From the NCBI GenBank assembly GCA_026075535.2, contig AP026547.1, forward strand, positions 7,316,001 to 7,380,000: a stretch of 64,000 bases of DNA, given 5' to 3'. The DNA is from Tricholoma matsutake. Taxonomy: Eukaryota; Basidiomycota; Agaricomycetes; Agaricales; Tricholomataceae. The translations under genes were made by a program, and so were the position numbers. The notes under the pieces were generated by a model. The model had not been told where the DNA came from. It saw nothing but the letters and a program-made list of their open reading frames with translations, and made no database searches. The number at the start of each line of letters is the position of its first letter. Positions within the stretch are counted from its first letter, which is position 1. Positions 22,380 to 33,628 of this stretch are shown piece after piece.

Positions 22380-23470
22380 CAGCTAACTCCTACAACGTCC
22401 CAGATGCAGCGCAACCCACTCTATCGATCGCGATATCATATTGACTGCGTCGAAACATCACCAGCAACATCAATCATATCGAAAGCCCACATCGCACAAC
22501 CTTAGGACTACCCCAAAAGTCACTAAGATTCCCCTACACGACCATCGAACATCCCCGACCAACTTCAAACAAGCCACAACCACAATCGAGCATTGTCGAC
22601 CATCGTCGAGTGTCATCGATCGATATCGAGAAACTACAAGCGACATCGGGCGCCGCCTTCGTTATCTAAATGGTGGAAGACCATGCACTAGGTCGTATTC
22701 CAACTCGTGCTCAAACCTGCTGATCATAGGTCAGCCTCGTGCACAGAACCCGCTGGACGCATTATTGCGAGACTTAGTGCAGTTTATACACAAAGGACAG
22801 TCTCTTTTAGTTCTTTCCTTTTATTACTCTTTCATCATATGATATATATATCTTTCTTGTTCGGATTCCAGTCTCTTTTATGGCCTTGTGCCTTAACTCA
22901 TATCTTTCGCCTCATGTTCTACACATGTTTCTCATTCCATTTTAGGAAGTTTCTTTAAAACATATAAAACTCTGTAGTATCTACTTGAAAATAAGAAGAA
23001 ATCGTCTTCACATATCGTCTTGTATACAGTTCTAAGCATCCGATCAACTTTCTAAAACAATCTAAGTCTCTGCGGGTTTTCTTGATCAACGAGAAACCTC
23101 TGCAATCGTCGCATCCTCGATCCTCCCTCGATCCTCTCATCATTAGTTCTAGCAACCCTTCCAACACTTCATAGCAGTTTGCCGCACCCTTCGTATACCA
23201 TTGACCTATCGAAAGGTCCCCATAATTCACATATCGACCATCGACAATAAAACTCGTTCGCCATCGATCTCATTGATTGCCCTCGATATCGATTGATACT
23301 CGATCGGACCATGACAAACGCCTTCATCTCTCATAACACTACCTTCACAACTAGTGTTAACTAGTAATCTTCTCAGAGGTTTGACCACAAACTTTCAGAA
23401 TGTCTCGCAACCCTCCTCTGACTCGTTGCAAACATCATCGATTGCCTCATCGGCAGTTCTGGTGGTTTTC
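22380..23470. other. CpG-rich segment of unknown origin inside the hAT element
   Basis: About 1.1 kb rich in CGA/TCG words (repeated ATCGAT-like motifs) in a region where nearly everything else is CpG-poor. The longest frame (22441-22842, plus) gives a His/Thr/Ser-rich peptide that I do not recognise. The composition resembles the unmethylated host gene island more than a transposon. It may be captured host sequence or a young insertion. Confidence 0.4.
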
Positions 23471-23559
23471 CTGGGTTGAGCATCATCACCGTGCGGACTG
23501 TGTGGACTCCGTGCGGAGTCCAACCATCTGGTGACCAAAATGAAAAATTACACCCCTTT

Positions 23560-23655
23560 CACCGCGGACTCCACCCCAGTCCACCTGGAGTCCGCATAAG
23601 TCCACATAAGTCTGCGCGGAGTCCACATAAGTCCACATAAGTCCACACAGATTCC
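23560..23655. repeat. Short tandem repeats of GTCCACATAA type
   Basis: Several copies of a 12-bp unit close to GTCCACATAAGT, interspersed with GCGGAGTCC words. This is one of the subterminal-like clusters within the hAT element. Confidence 0.65.
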
Positions 23656-24564
23656 AACCATGTGGTGACCCAAATGAAGATTTGAGGCATGGGTTGATGG
23701 CAAAAAAAAACAAGGATGCCCCATGATGGGGGACATTTTATTGGTAGTATTAAATACAAAAAAAGTTGCCCCCCTGCCAAAGAGGGGGGCAGTAAACTAT
23801 AGAATAAAATAAATAACCCACCATCTCGCTAGCATGCGAGATGGCAGGGGTGGGTGCATTCATCGTCAGCCTTCCCTTGTGGCCCCCTCTTGTCCCCCCT
23901 CACCATTCCCCATTGGTCTGTATGCACCCCCCTTCCTCATCATTGTTCCACCCATGATCCACCCCATGAGCAGTTGCTCGTGAGGCTGGGGGCGGGTGGT
24001 GTGCTGTCGTTGGAGCCGCGCAGTCTCTCAGGGTTTCATCTACTACTAGACGAGATGGTTTGGACAGGGCTCGCGTCTACTACTAGATGCAAGTCAGAAA
24101 GGATGCAGACAAGCAAAGATGAATTCCTATCTGCACACACACATCCCTATCTACAATGTCATGTGACCACTAAGGGGAATGCCGGACTCTGGCATGGCTC
24201 TGCTATGGACTCTGCTATGTGTGCTACTGCCAGGGCTACATTGTCTCCTGTCCCATCTCCCTTGTTGTCTCTCTCCCCCTCCCCCTTTGTCTCCCTTTCC
24301 TCTTGTCTCCCATCCCCCTCATCATCATTCCACCCACCATCCACCCCACGAGCAGTGGCTCGTGAGGCTGGAGGTGGGTGGTGTGTCCTTGTGGGGTGGA
24401 TGGTGGGTGGTGTGTCATTCTGTGGTTGGCATCGGTTTCGTCGGTGTCATGGGGCTGGGGGTGGGTGGTGTGTCATCCGTCACTGTGGGTGGTTGTGGTG
24501 GGGCCCTGGTGCTTGTTTTCATCTGTTTTGGGGGGGTTTGCATTGTCCTGCGTTGTCGTCCGTC

Positions 24565-25018
24565 GTTACCTGCAGATTAGAACCTAAAAAACAAAGAAAA
24601 CAATTAGTTAGTTGAGTAAAAGAAGAAATGAATAAATAAAAATTACCTACAGCCCAAACAATGCAATTGCATCATTTGGGCCCACATTGCTTCTGGTCAG
24701 CTTGTTTGCCACTCTTCGTGGCCGTGGAGTTGTTACCTGTAGATTAGAACCTAAAAAACAAAGAAAACAATTAGTTAATTGATAAAAAGAAGAAACGAAT
24801 AAATAAAAATTACCTACGGCCCAAACAATGCAATTGCATCATTTGGGCCTGCATTGTCGTCTGTTGTTACCTGTAGATTAGAACCTAAAAAACAAAGACA
24901 ACAATTAGTTAGTTGATAAAAAGAAGAAACGAATAAAAAAAATTACCTACAGCCCAAACGATGCAATTGCGTCATTTGGGCCCGCGTTGCTTCTGGTTGG
25001 CTTGTTGGCAGCTCTTCG
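24565..25018. repeat. Three tandem units of 134-167 bp
   Basis: Three near-identical units begin GTTACCTG(C/T)AGATTAGAACC at 24565, 24732 and 24866. Each contains an A-rich stretch and a palindromic CCCAAAC(A/G)ATGCAATTG core. The first and third extend into a longer GC-rich tail that the second lacks. Confidence 0.85.
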
Positions 25019-25230
25019 TGGCCATGGAATGGGGCTGGGAGTGGGTGGAGGTGATGTGGGTAGAGTGGAGATGGTGGTGGTAGAGAGGGAAGGAGGGAGG
25101 GAGTGAGGTGGCGGCGTGGTCATCATCGATGGTGGTGGTGAGTGATGAGCTGGCAATGTTGATGACACAGCTGTGTGCTTTGTCATACAAAGCCAAACAG
25201 TCGTATGTAGTTGCACCAATGGCTACAAAC

Positions 25231-25321
25231 AATAATGGCTGCGTAGTGTAACAGTAATGTGGGTCTGTACTTATTAGTTAGCCATGAGGCTCCGAGTTCA
25301 AACACCATTCATGACATTATT
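25231..25321 (+). other. tRNA-like or SINE-promoter-like sequence
   Basis: AATAATG at the start can pair with CATTATT at the end like an acceptor stem. An A-box-like TGGCTGCGTAGTG and a B-box-like GTTCAAACACC lie between at plausible spacing for a tRNA with a long variable arm. The T stem does not pair properly, so this is not a functional tRNA gene. It may be the head of a decayed tRNA-derived SINE, or chance. Confidence 0.25.
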
Positions 25322-26428
25322 TTGCTAAGCTCAAATGGTCTGCTCGGATGCATGCAGACTGTCCTTGCTGGTCCTTGCTCGTACTTGCTGTCTGATCTCG
25401 GATGCGGACAGCCGAAATCCGTGGAATCCAAGCTAGTCTGTGTGGATCCATGCAGACTGTCTGCCCCTGTTGCATAACTAAAACTGTTCATTAGATGGGA
25501 TGTAAATCTATATGGAGTCCATGCAGATCCGTGCAGAGTCCATGCAATTCCGCACGGATCCACGTGGAACATATGGGGCAGTGTAAAGACCTCTCTGCTG
25601 GGCACCCTTCCAACATCTGTGCAATCTGGTCCTGAATCTCTCGATTGAGGCCCCATCAGAACTTCACCACAACTGGTAGCCCACTCCCATATCCTGCCAT
25701 GTCCACCAAATCCTTCAACTCATTGATATGATCGTCCATGGATTGACGTGCCTGATGGTAAGAGGATGACTCAAGCCATGTCACTGCTCAGTGGTGCTCA
25801 TTGAGGAGACAGAATTGGCATACAAACTCTGCTCAAAAGTCACCCCAAGTGGAGAAAGGTAGAGAACCAAGCTCTTTAGTTTGGCACAAAATATAGTCCA
25901 TGTAGAGATAGGCACGTTCAGATTTCATGTATGTGAAGGCCCAATAAATTTTTGCAGCATAGTCAATGAATTGATGAGACTGATGTACAACTCACAGGAA
26001 TTAAGGAATGCGTGCCCCTGTGCACATGCACCATTAAATTTTGTGGGGGGGGACGGTTTGATCTGGGTGTGCTCCTTAGTGGGCGTGTTAGGCAGCACAT
26101 CATTATTGGGTGCGCTTGGAGTCACAATGGGGGGAACATTGGTTGTAGAGCTAGTCTGAAGGGTTCTGATAAAGTTTTCGATCATATATTTAAGTGAATC
26201 AATTTGCACGTGCATTCCAGTAATGTCGCTTTCAAGCACGTTGAGGCATTCTGATGCATCCATGGCGCTAGGGGGCGCATTAAGCAAAAATGGTGGTGCA
26301 CTGGAGGTGGAATTGTTGGGAATGGTGTGTAGGGAGTCCATGGAGCTTTGTGAAGTGTTGTCCACCCCCTATCTGCCTATCTTGGGCAGCACATTCATGA
26401 TTTCAGGCCTTAGGAGAGAGTTGTCTAC

Positions 26429-26868
26429 TATAAGGGCAACCTTAGAGGCCACTTAATTAATGGACTAGGAAAGGGAAATCCAAAGTTAAAATTATAGTAC
26501 ATATTACAGGGATTGGAGGTGCACCTAGCAAAGGGAAATCCAAAGAGAAAACTCTAAGGACCCCTTTGTCAATGCCCAGTATATGTGAAGACTGCAAAAA
26601 TCAAATAATAACCTAAAAATAGAAAAGGCAGAGATAGGCAGAGATAGGCCACCGAATGACATCATACCAAGGGGTAGATGTCAGAAATGGTACTCTGCCT
26701 CTAAATATAAAACTGTCAACATGCACAAATGTGATAGAAAAGAAAATCAGTAATAAAATAAGGAAAAATCATAGAAAATGAAGAATTGAAGGAATTGAAG
26801 TGAGGAAAAATATAGGACAAACATAAAAAATAGGAGAAACACACAGGGCACCCACTAGTCCCCTCATA
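26429..26868 (-). repeat. 5' LTR of G2 copy C
   Basis: Same length (440 bp) as the partner at 17331. Its outer end reads CCCCTCATA rather than CCCCTTACA, a decayed terminus. Confidence 0.88.
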
Positions 26869-27716
26869 ATTGGGAACTACAGGCAAAAAACCACAAGGTC
26901 CTTCTCCTACAAGATAATTTCTCTAGTCGCATTGTTCCAGATGGTCTTCAGAACATCCGCATCAAGAATTTCAAGCCAAACCTCACCACACATGTCCAAC
27001 CAATGGATCAGGGTATCATTCAATGCTTCAAAGCTCAGTACTGTGCAAAATATATACAATGTGCCATTGATCATTATGATGCAGGAGTCACTCCCTCCAA
27101 AATCTATGACATTGATCAACTCAAAGCAATGTGGCTTGGCATGAAGTGGACATAACTACAATCAGGAACTGCTGGAAGAAAGCTGTTATTCTTCCACTGT
27201 TCTCACTGCCCATTCTAAATCCAAGCATTCCTGTCTCATCACTTCTTAATGTTGATGACACCCATGGTCTCGAAGATCTGGTCACAATTGCTGAGAAGCA
27301 GCTTGAGAGTGCTCTTGATGAGCTAGTATCAACTGGGGAACTTCAGGCAAGCAACAGAATGGATATCAAAGCACTACTCAATCCAGCAGACGAGTCACAT
27401 GTCATAGATGAGACAACAGACAAAGAAATATGCCAGGCTGTGTTGGACACACAAAAAGCTCAGAAAGAGGGGCCAATCAATGGTGGGGATAATGATATCA
27501 ATGATGAGGCACCTGTCAAGCCTTGTCCCATATGTCATGAAGTGCTTCAGGCAGCTCTAGTTATCAATAAGTACATTGATTGTGTTGATGATCCCATTGC
27601 ATGCAAGCTTGAGGGGATTCTGGCCTCTTTCAAGCATCAAATGCAGTTGGAGATGTCCTCCTCCATGAACTCTACTCACCTTACTGACTACTTTCATTGT
27701 ATATAATCTTACTAGT
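26869..27716 (+). pseudogene. Pogo-type transposase, C-terminal half
   Basis: Continues the DDE_1 domain interrupted at 17330. The second catalytic Asp is in VLLLQDNFSSRIVPDGL (about 26905-26955) and the third in LTTHVQPMDQGIIQCFKAQY (about 26985-27050), so the triad would be D, D, D. A C-terminal tail follows to about 27706. Frameshifts near 27150 and later stops inactivate it. The right terminal inverted repeat ends at 27890. Confidence 0.8.
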
Positions 27717-27890
27717 AGTATATAATCCCTCCTAGAGATAAATAGTTATACTGTACTTCAGAAATACAAAGCTGAATTTTGCAGAATTTTATGGACCTAT
27801 TTTTAACACTATCCTTGAACCCCATACTCCCTCATAACCCATTGCCTGGAGTGTCCATGGAAGGGGTATGGGTTAAGAGGGTGTCAACTG

Positions 27891-27977
27891 TATATGACTG
27901 GTCTAGATATAAAAACCACATTTTTATACAGCAAACTAAATGAGGAGATCTATAGGGATCAACCCGAGGGTTTCATA
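27891..27977 (+). pseudogene. pol: Copia RT fragment
   Basis: Directly after the pogo element the plus strand encodes the copia RT block LDIKTTFLYSKLNEEIY followed by DQPEGFI. This continues the RT N-terminus that ends at 16485. The reading ends at about 27977, where inverted copia sequence begins, so the rest of RT and all of RNase H are missing here. Confidence 0.85.
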
Positions 27978-28262
27978 CTCAAGGGAAGTATCATCAGATG
28001 ATGATGATGGAGGAAGGGACAGATTTTTAGGTGTTGTTGAGTCATTGCCATCCATTCCATTAGAGTGGTTGTGATCTTCTGGTTCCTCTGGTGGGAAGTC
28101 ACCAAGATCAGTCTTGGCAGGAGTTTTAGCTCCTGTGCAACATGGAAATAATGTTTCATCAAATAGTGCAATAACACCAATGAAAACTGCACTATTCAGC
28201 TGCATGAAACAATATGCCTTATAATCATCATGTAAACCAATGTACATCATTAACTCCAATCT
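27978..28262 (-). pseudogene. pol: Inverted copia integrase C-terminal fragment, part 1
   Basis: On the minus strand this encodes ELMMYIGLHDDYKAYCFMQL and FIGVIALFDETLF, closely matching the plus-strand copy at 9460-9700. It continues into 34498-34840 across G1 copy B. Its opposite orientation to the surrounding copia pieces shows a rearranged mosaic. Confidence 0.85.
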
Positions 28263-28663
28263 TGTTAGGGCAACACCCACTATCTGCTAGCTAAGACCAT
28301 GTGGGTTCTCTCTACAAGAAGGGGGCAGGATCCGCGCTTGTGATGGGGGAATTGATGGTTTTGATGCGAGGGGTTATTAATAGGTGAGTTTGTTGAGATA
28401 GGCCTTTCACACCGAAAACGTAGGTGGAATACCTAAGAGAACACAACTGGGGTCCCCTAGGCATGTATTTAGGGTTTATATACTATGTTACATATATTGT
28501 ACATTGTTGTTACTGACACGTTCGTACAAGCGCATACATATTGATGCGTGCGAAATAAAATTCTCATGCTATCAAAGTGTAGTGTCATTTGGCGTCATGT
28601 AGTGTAATTCAACATAATAAAATAAAATGAAATTTTATTAGGTAATGGGGTGGTTTCCTAACA
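28263..28663 (-). repeat. 3' LTR of G1 copy B (401 bp)
   Basis: TGTTAGG...CCTAACA. It carries four decamer repeats (28578-28617) against five in copy A. The polypurine tract (AAAAGGGGGGTAA on the minus strand) adjoins at about 28664-28676. Confidence 0.95.
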
Positions 28664-28674
28664 TTACCCCCCTT

Positions 28675-31600
28675 TTATCCCTTGACTTCCAGGTGAGAAA
28701 ATATTATGTTTGTCCCCTCTGTGAAATTTTGGTAAGGCTGGAATTTCATCCCCTCATAAACCATTCTCGCAATGCAACGCGGAGCATTTGGATTACGTTT
28801 AAAGAATTGGGTGATTGCGTTATGCACTCGCTTACAATTCTCTTTGGGTTCCCATGAATTATTTTCGTTGGTATAGTTTTTCCACTTTATTAAGAACTCC
28901 AATTTGTTCCGTTGAAGACGTGAGTCTAGAATTTCTTCAACTATGTATTCTGGAGCACCTTCTACTATTATCGGAGGTTGCAGAGTAGTTTGTTGGCCAG
29001 GAATAGTGGGCAGGCGGTAAGGGTGTAGGCGGGATATATTAATCTCAGGATCAATCTTGAATGATCGGGGTAATTTTAGCACTACCGCATTAGGCGAGAT
29101 TACTTTAGAGATCGCATATGGGCCAACTTGTTTTTCCGTAAGTTTCCTCGAAGGTCGTGGAATATTCAGGTCCTTGGTACTTAGCCATACCAAGTCACCA
29201 ACTTTGTACTCTGGAGCACGTGCTCGAGTACGATCTGTGTGTCACATCATGTCATCACGTGCTTTCTTCAATGCTGCCTCTGCTTCCTCTTGTACCTTTT
29301 GCATCTTAGATACAAAGTCTTCTACCAACTGTACTTTGACTTCCCTTCTGGGTTCTACTCCCATGCGAGGATGATATCCATAATTTGCGAAAAAGGGTGA
29401 CATACGAGTAGCCAAATGGAATTTGTTATTGTGGGAAAATTTGGCAATTGCCAACCATTCAGGCCAGTCAGTTTGTCGGTAGTTGACAAACATATGTAGG
29501 TACTGCTCCAACTCCTGATTCATTCTCTCTGTCTGCCCATCAGTCTGTGGGTGATATGCCATAGATAATTTAGTTTGAATTCCCAATATGTTGTTTAGTT
29601 CTCGCATAAATGTGGAAGCAAATTGTGGTCCACAATCGGAGATAACGGTATTGGGTAACCCATGTAACCGCCATACCTGATTTAGATAGAGGCGCGCCAA
29701 GCCCAATGATGAGGTTTCTGTAGTAGTAGGAATAATATGGACCTCCTTTGTAAAGCGGTCGCATACTACAAATATTGCATCGTACCCTTGAGCCTCAGGT
29801 AATCTGGTAATATAATCCACAGATATATCTCGCCACGGCGCTTTAGGTATAGGGTTCAGCATTAATTTTCCTGCAGGTTTCTCTGGAAATTTCTTCCCCC
29901 TCATGCACGTATCACATCCATCCACATACCCCAACACATACTTCGAAATTCTGGGCCACCAATAATTTCTCATTACTAATTCCAACATCTTCCATCTTCC
30001 TGGGTGTCCGGCAATCAGCGTATTGTGATGTAACCAGACGATCTCCCTTTGAAAATCCTGATCCTTTGGTACATACACTTTTCCTCAAAACAACACCAAC
30101 CCTTGTTCCTCAGCCCATTCATCTCCTTTGATATTACCTTTCTTCTCTCCCTTCAGAGCTTTCATGGCTTCCACTACTTCATCCTCCATTTCTGAACATT
30201 GTCTAATTTTGGACAACATTTCCATTTCCGAGCTATCTATTAATAGATGCCCTTGATGCATAGCGCAAATGTGAAAGTATTCAGGTTTGAGTAAGGTAAC
30301 ATTTTTATTGTCCTCCTCCACCCCCCTTTTATGATCAATACGTCTGGATAATGCATCTGCTTTCCTCATTAAGCTTCCCGCTTTGTGGACCAAGTGAAAG
30401 TTGAAACGCGATAGGAATAGTGCCCAATGCGCTTGCCGGCGATTAAGCTTTTTAGTGGACATGAAGTATTGCAGATTTTGATGATCCATCCAGATCTCAA
30501 TCTGATGCGTACATCCCTCCAAATAATGCCTCCACGCCTCCAATGCTCGTATTATCCCCAACATCTCTTTGTCATGCACATCATAATTCCTCTCCACATC
30601 ATTCAACCCTTTTGACAAGTATGCACAAGGATGCCATTTGTCATCTTTGCACAGCATTGATAATACTGCTCCAGTAGCAAAATCGGATGCATCAGACTCC
30701 ACTCGCAAAGGGCATGTGAAATCTACTGGGGCTAATATTGGTCCCTCCACAAACTTCCTCTTCAACTCCTCAAATGCTGTCTGCTGCTGCTCTCCCCACC
30801 TCCATACTACTCCCTTTTGCATAAGGTTATGTAAGGGTGTGGCAATTTTAGAAAAATTGTGCACAAAGCGACAATAATAATTTGCGAGTCCCAAGAAGGC
30901 TTGAACCTCCTTGACATGGGTGGGTGCAGGCCAATCTGTGATCGCCTGTACCTTGATCGGATCCATTTTGATCCTGTCAGGGCCAATCAATAATCCTAGG
31001 AACTCAATCTTGCTTGCCCCAAACACACATTTCTCTGGTTTCAAAAATAGATCATTCTCTGCCAACCTCCATAACACCTCCTGTACTATTGCCTCATGAT
31101 TTTCTTCATCCTCTGTGAATATCAGAATGTCATCAATAAATATTATTACCACGCCTTTGTCTATTATGTCCTTGAAAATGTTGTTCATCATATTTTGAAA
31201 GGTCGGGGGACTATTAGTCATCCCAAAAAACATGACAAGCAGCTCGAAGGATCCTCGACATGTGGCAAATGCTGCCTTCCACTCATCTCCTTTCTTTATT
31301 CATACATTGTTGTATCCCCATCATAAATCCAATTTTTGTAAAGACCTTGGCTTTTCCCACCTTGTCAATTATTTCTGAGATCAATGGCAGGGGGTACACG
31401 TTCTTCACTGTCCACTCATTCAAATACCTATAATCTGTACACATCCTCTTCCTTTGGTCTTTTTTTGGCACAAAGAATATTGGTGATGTCTGCGGTGATT
31501 TTGAAGGTCGTATGTATCCTTTGCGCAATTGCTCCTTCAGGAATGCATCCACTTCTTCTTGTTCCATCGGAGATAATGGATATACCTTTGACTTCTTCAG

Positions 31601-32530
31601 CACAAACCCTGGCTTCATCTCAATTGCATGATCCCATGGCTTCCACACCAGCATTCGCTCAGACTCCTTCTTCTGGAACACTGACAGATGTTCATGATAC
31701 ACTTTTGGCACCCATTCCTCCACTGGCTTCTCCACCTTCATGATATTCTTGTCCCATGACTGTCCTCCACGAATTGTTCTAAAGGTTTGCTTCTGCTCTT
31801 CTTTCTCAATCATGATTGGAACTTCCCCATTTGGCATTTCCTCATCCTCCACTTCCTCCATCATAACAGAATACTTTCTCAGATGTTCTTTCTCTTTCTT
31901 TTTTCCTTTTTTCCTTCTTCATCTTCCTCCCATACACATTACATTCCTTAGGACAACGAGTCATTTGTACTTTCCCAGTTTTCCAATCAATTTCGGGATT
32001 ATGCTTCCATAACCACAGACATCCTATTATTAGATTGGTTTTCCCAAGATCGCACACTTCGAATATGGCTCGCTCCTGATGCTCCTGATACTTTAGGATC
32101 ATAGTCACCTCCTCCTTGATAGTTCCTCCATGATTGACTGTTCCATCAATATTGTACACCATTATAGGTTGCGCCAGCTTCCATGTGTTAATACCATTTC
32201 CGGTAATTAAGGATCAATTAATAAATAATCCTGTAGCACCACTATCAAGCAACGCTTCCACATCAATAGCTGCATGCATGTCCACTGTCTTCAATCCCAC
32301 AGTCAAGGTGATTTCTGGTTCTATTCGTGCAGAGCAAATAAAGAATTTAGGGGTTTTCGGAAATAGTGCTCAGCAATTTTCTTTGTCACGTGATTGACAA
32401 CAGTTGTACTCCTTTTTGTCACGTGATTCAAAATGGTTATACTCCTCCTCAATTTCCTTTTCTGATTTGCTCTGGGTTTCCTTGGATACTAATACATTGT
32501 AACGATTCTGGGTCACCAATGGGGAAACCT
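28675..32530 (-). pseudogene. pol: G1 copy B pol (protease, RT, RNase H, integrase, chromodomain)
   Basis: Pol follows gag in the -1 frame. Protease motif LLDSGATGLFIN at about 32220-32260; RT with FIDDILIF in a 382-residue open stretch (30085-31233) that also holds complete RNase H with WMDHQNLQYF and KADALSRR; integrase in a 278-residue stretch (29242-30078) with HHNTLIAGHPG, CDTCMRG, DRFTKEVHI and HPQTDGQTERMN; and a C-terminal chromodomain (28675-29193, ILDSRLQRNKLEFLIKWKNY and SWEPKENC). Known roles are maturation, reverse transcription and integration. It is broken by stops at about 32370, 32216, 30085 and 29240 and frameshifts near 31860 and 31290. Confidence 0.9.
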
Positions 32531-33628
32531 TCACTGGGACTCTTCCACAAAATTCTTCTGCCTGCCTTCCTCCGGCTTCACTTCCTCAATTGTAGCTTCC
32601 CTAATCTTTCTCTTCTGCCTACAATTCCTAGAAATGTGTCCTAACTGCCCAGAGTTAAAACATTTAAGTGGGGCTTGTCTCCCTGCTTGATCAACCTCCA
32701 TTGCCTCTGCTGGTGCTGCTGACTCCATAACTATAGGTGTCACTGCCATGGCCGGTGGCTGTGCCCTTGGAGCTTGCGCCTGAGGCGCCTTTCCTTTCTC
32801 GGACTTTCCTCCTGATGACTTTCCAAATTTACTACTTCTGTACATCAACTTTGACTCCACCTGTTCCTGCCAATATTGCCGGTCAAGGCGCATTGCCCAA
32901 TTATACCACTCATCCAACTTCTCTGGCATAGAAGGTAGTTGGTAGATAGACTTGAATAAGGAGGGATTTAATCCTGCTTTCAAAAACTCTACCAATGCGG
33001 CTTCTCCCATGTCCGTTTGCGAAGCTTCTGCTTTGAACTGCAAAATAAATTCATCCGCCATTAGGGAACCTTGGTGCATGGTTTTTAATTTAGCATTGGC
33101 TGTCGCCTTTGGATTAGGGTCTCCAAACTGTGCCTCCAATCTCTCCAGAAATTCCTTGAAGGTTGCAAATGGTTTATTTCCCATGGCAATTTGATTAATA
33201 GCCTCGTTTCTCCAGAACTGTGCTTTCCCCCCCTGAATGTATGAGAGAGCAAACATAATCCTAGACTCGGCTGTATGAAACTCTGGCTTCCTCCCATGGA
33301 TGTACAATACTATAGAGCTGATGAAGGATTTTGTATTCTCCATGGTACCGTCAAAGATTTGCGGGGGTGCATACTTAGGTAAGTGCGCTTTTCCATTTCC
33401 AGATTTCTCCACCATCTCATCCTCCTGCGATATCCACTCCACCATCTCCTCCATCTCATCATCTCTTTCTCCTATCATCTCTGGCTGTACTTCCGCTTGT
33501 CTGGGCTGTGATGCTGCCAATACTGACACTAATTGTGACATTTGTGCTGTGAGCACATCAATTTTCACCTCTAGTGCTGGTATGGGAACAGGATTAGGAC
33601 CGGGATTAGAAGTTGAAGGTTCAGACAT
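32531..33628 (-). CDS. gag: G1 copy B gag, intact 365-residue frame
   Basis: An uninterrupted frame from ATG (33628) to TGA (32531-32533). Acidic Glu/Met-rich N-terminus with possible coiled coil (residues about 20-75), gag core at about 85-230 (APPQIFDGTMENTKSF, SYIQGGKAQFWRNEAI, FATFKEFLERLEAQFGDPNP), an Ala/Pro/Gln-rich linker, and one C-terminal zinc knuckle (CFNSGQLGHISRNC) in which the second cysteine is Ser. In this family gag forms the particle and the knuckle binds RNA. Copy A keeps that cysteine but has lost the first, so the ancestral form was probably C-X2-C-X4-H-X4-C. The frame is open but the particle is probably defective in RNA binding. Confidence 0.88.
   Translation of the reverse strand: MSEPSTSNPGPNPVPIPALEVKIDVLTAQMSQLVSVLAASQPRQAEVQPEMIGERDDEMEEMVEWISQEDEMVEKSGNGKAHLPKYAPPQIFDGTMENTKSFISSIVLYIHGRKPEFHTAESRIMFALSYIQGGKAQFWRNEAINQIAMGNKPFATFKEFLERLEAQFGDPNPKATANAKLKTMHQGSLMADEFILQFKAEASQTDMGEAALVEFLKAGLNPSLFKSIYQLPSMPEKLDEWYNWAMRLDRQYWQEQVESKLMYRSSKFGKSSGGKSEKGKAPQAQAPRAQPPAMAVTPIVMESAAPAEAMEVDQAGRQAPLKCFNSGQLGHISRNCRQKRKIREATIEEVKPEEGRQKNFVEESQ

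Larger units (their letters stand above)
22259..25593. mobile_element. Non-autonomous hAT-like element, 3.3 kb, in G2-C gag
   Basis: Flanked by the perfect 8-bp repeat TCTGCTGG (22251-22258 and 25594-25601), and gag resumes on both sides. The ends share the inverted repeat TTTACACTGCCCCATATGTT, preceded by CAGTAA on the left and GAGGTC on the right. Clusters of (G)GACTCCG/GTCCAC-type motifs near the ends (22300-22330, 23490-23650, 25430-25560) look like transposase-binding subterminal repeats. No transposase is visible. The interior has two parts: a CpG-rich unknown segment (about 22380-23470) and a hairpin- and satellite-rich segment (about 23480-25320). Confidence 0.75.
21478..26365 (-). 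pseudogene. gag: G2 copy C gag, interrupted by two DNA transposons
   Basis: Gag pieces lie at 25602-26365 (N-terminal and core), 21987-22250 (ending in the region before the zinc knuckle) and 21478-21653 (acidic C-terminus). The zinc-knuckle region is split by the 325-bp MITE, and the core is split by the 3.3-kb hAT-like element. The gag/pol junction keeps the heptamer GGATTTT (21496-21502, minus strand) seen in D and E. Confidence 0.8.
17331..26868 (-). mobile_element. Ty3/gypsy G2 copy C, itself carrying two hAT elements
   Basis: Bounded by two 440-bp LTRs (17331-17770 and 26429-26868) of the same family as copies D and E. The interior is 8.7 kb compared with 5.2 kb in D; the difference is a 325-bp MITE and a 3.3-kb hAT-like element within gag. 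It is the most decayed G2 copy, with many CpG-to-TpG/CpA changes and two deletions in pol. A target duplication is no longer recognisable (ATCAC on the left, ATTGG on the right). Confidence 0.9.
16486..27890 (+). mobile_element. Pogo/CENP-B-type DNA transposon, split by G2 copy C
   Basis: Terminal inverted repeats of about 28 bp begin CAGTCAACACCCTCTTAAC on the left and CAGTTGACACCCTCTTAAC on the right, next to TA dinucleotides (16484-16485 and 27891-27892) as expected for Tc1/mariner/pogo targets. Removing the element restores the copia RT frame. The element without the gypsy insertion is about 1.9 kb and encodes one transposase. Confidence 0.88.

Noticed and set aside
23854..24615. 253-residue plus-strand frame, Gly/Trp/Cys-rich
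   Set aside because: Low complexity, no start context or domain, lies in the hairpin- and satellite-rich part of a hAT element, with other frames also open.
25231..25321. Functional tRNA gene
   Set aside because: The T stem does not pair and the D arm is irregular; kept only as a low-confidence tRNA-like sequence.
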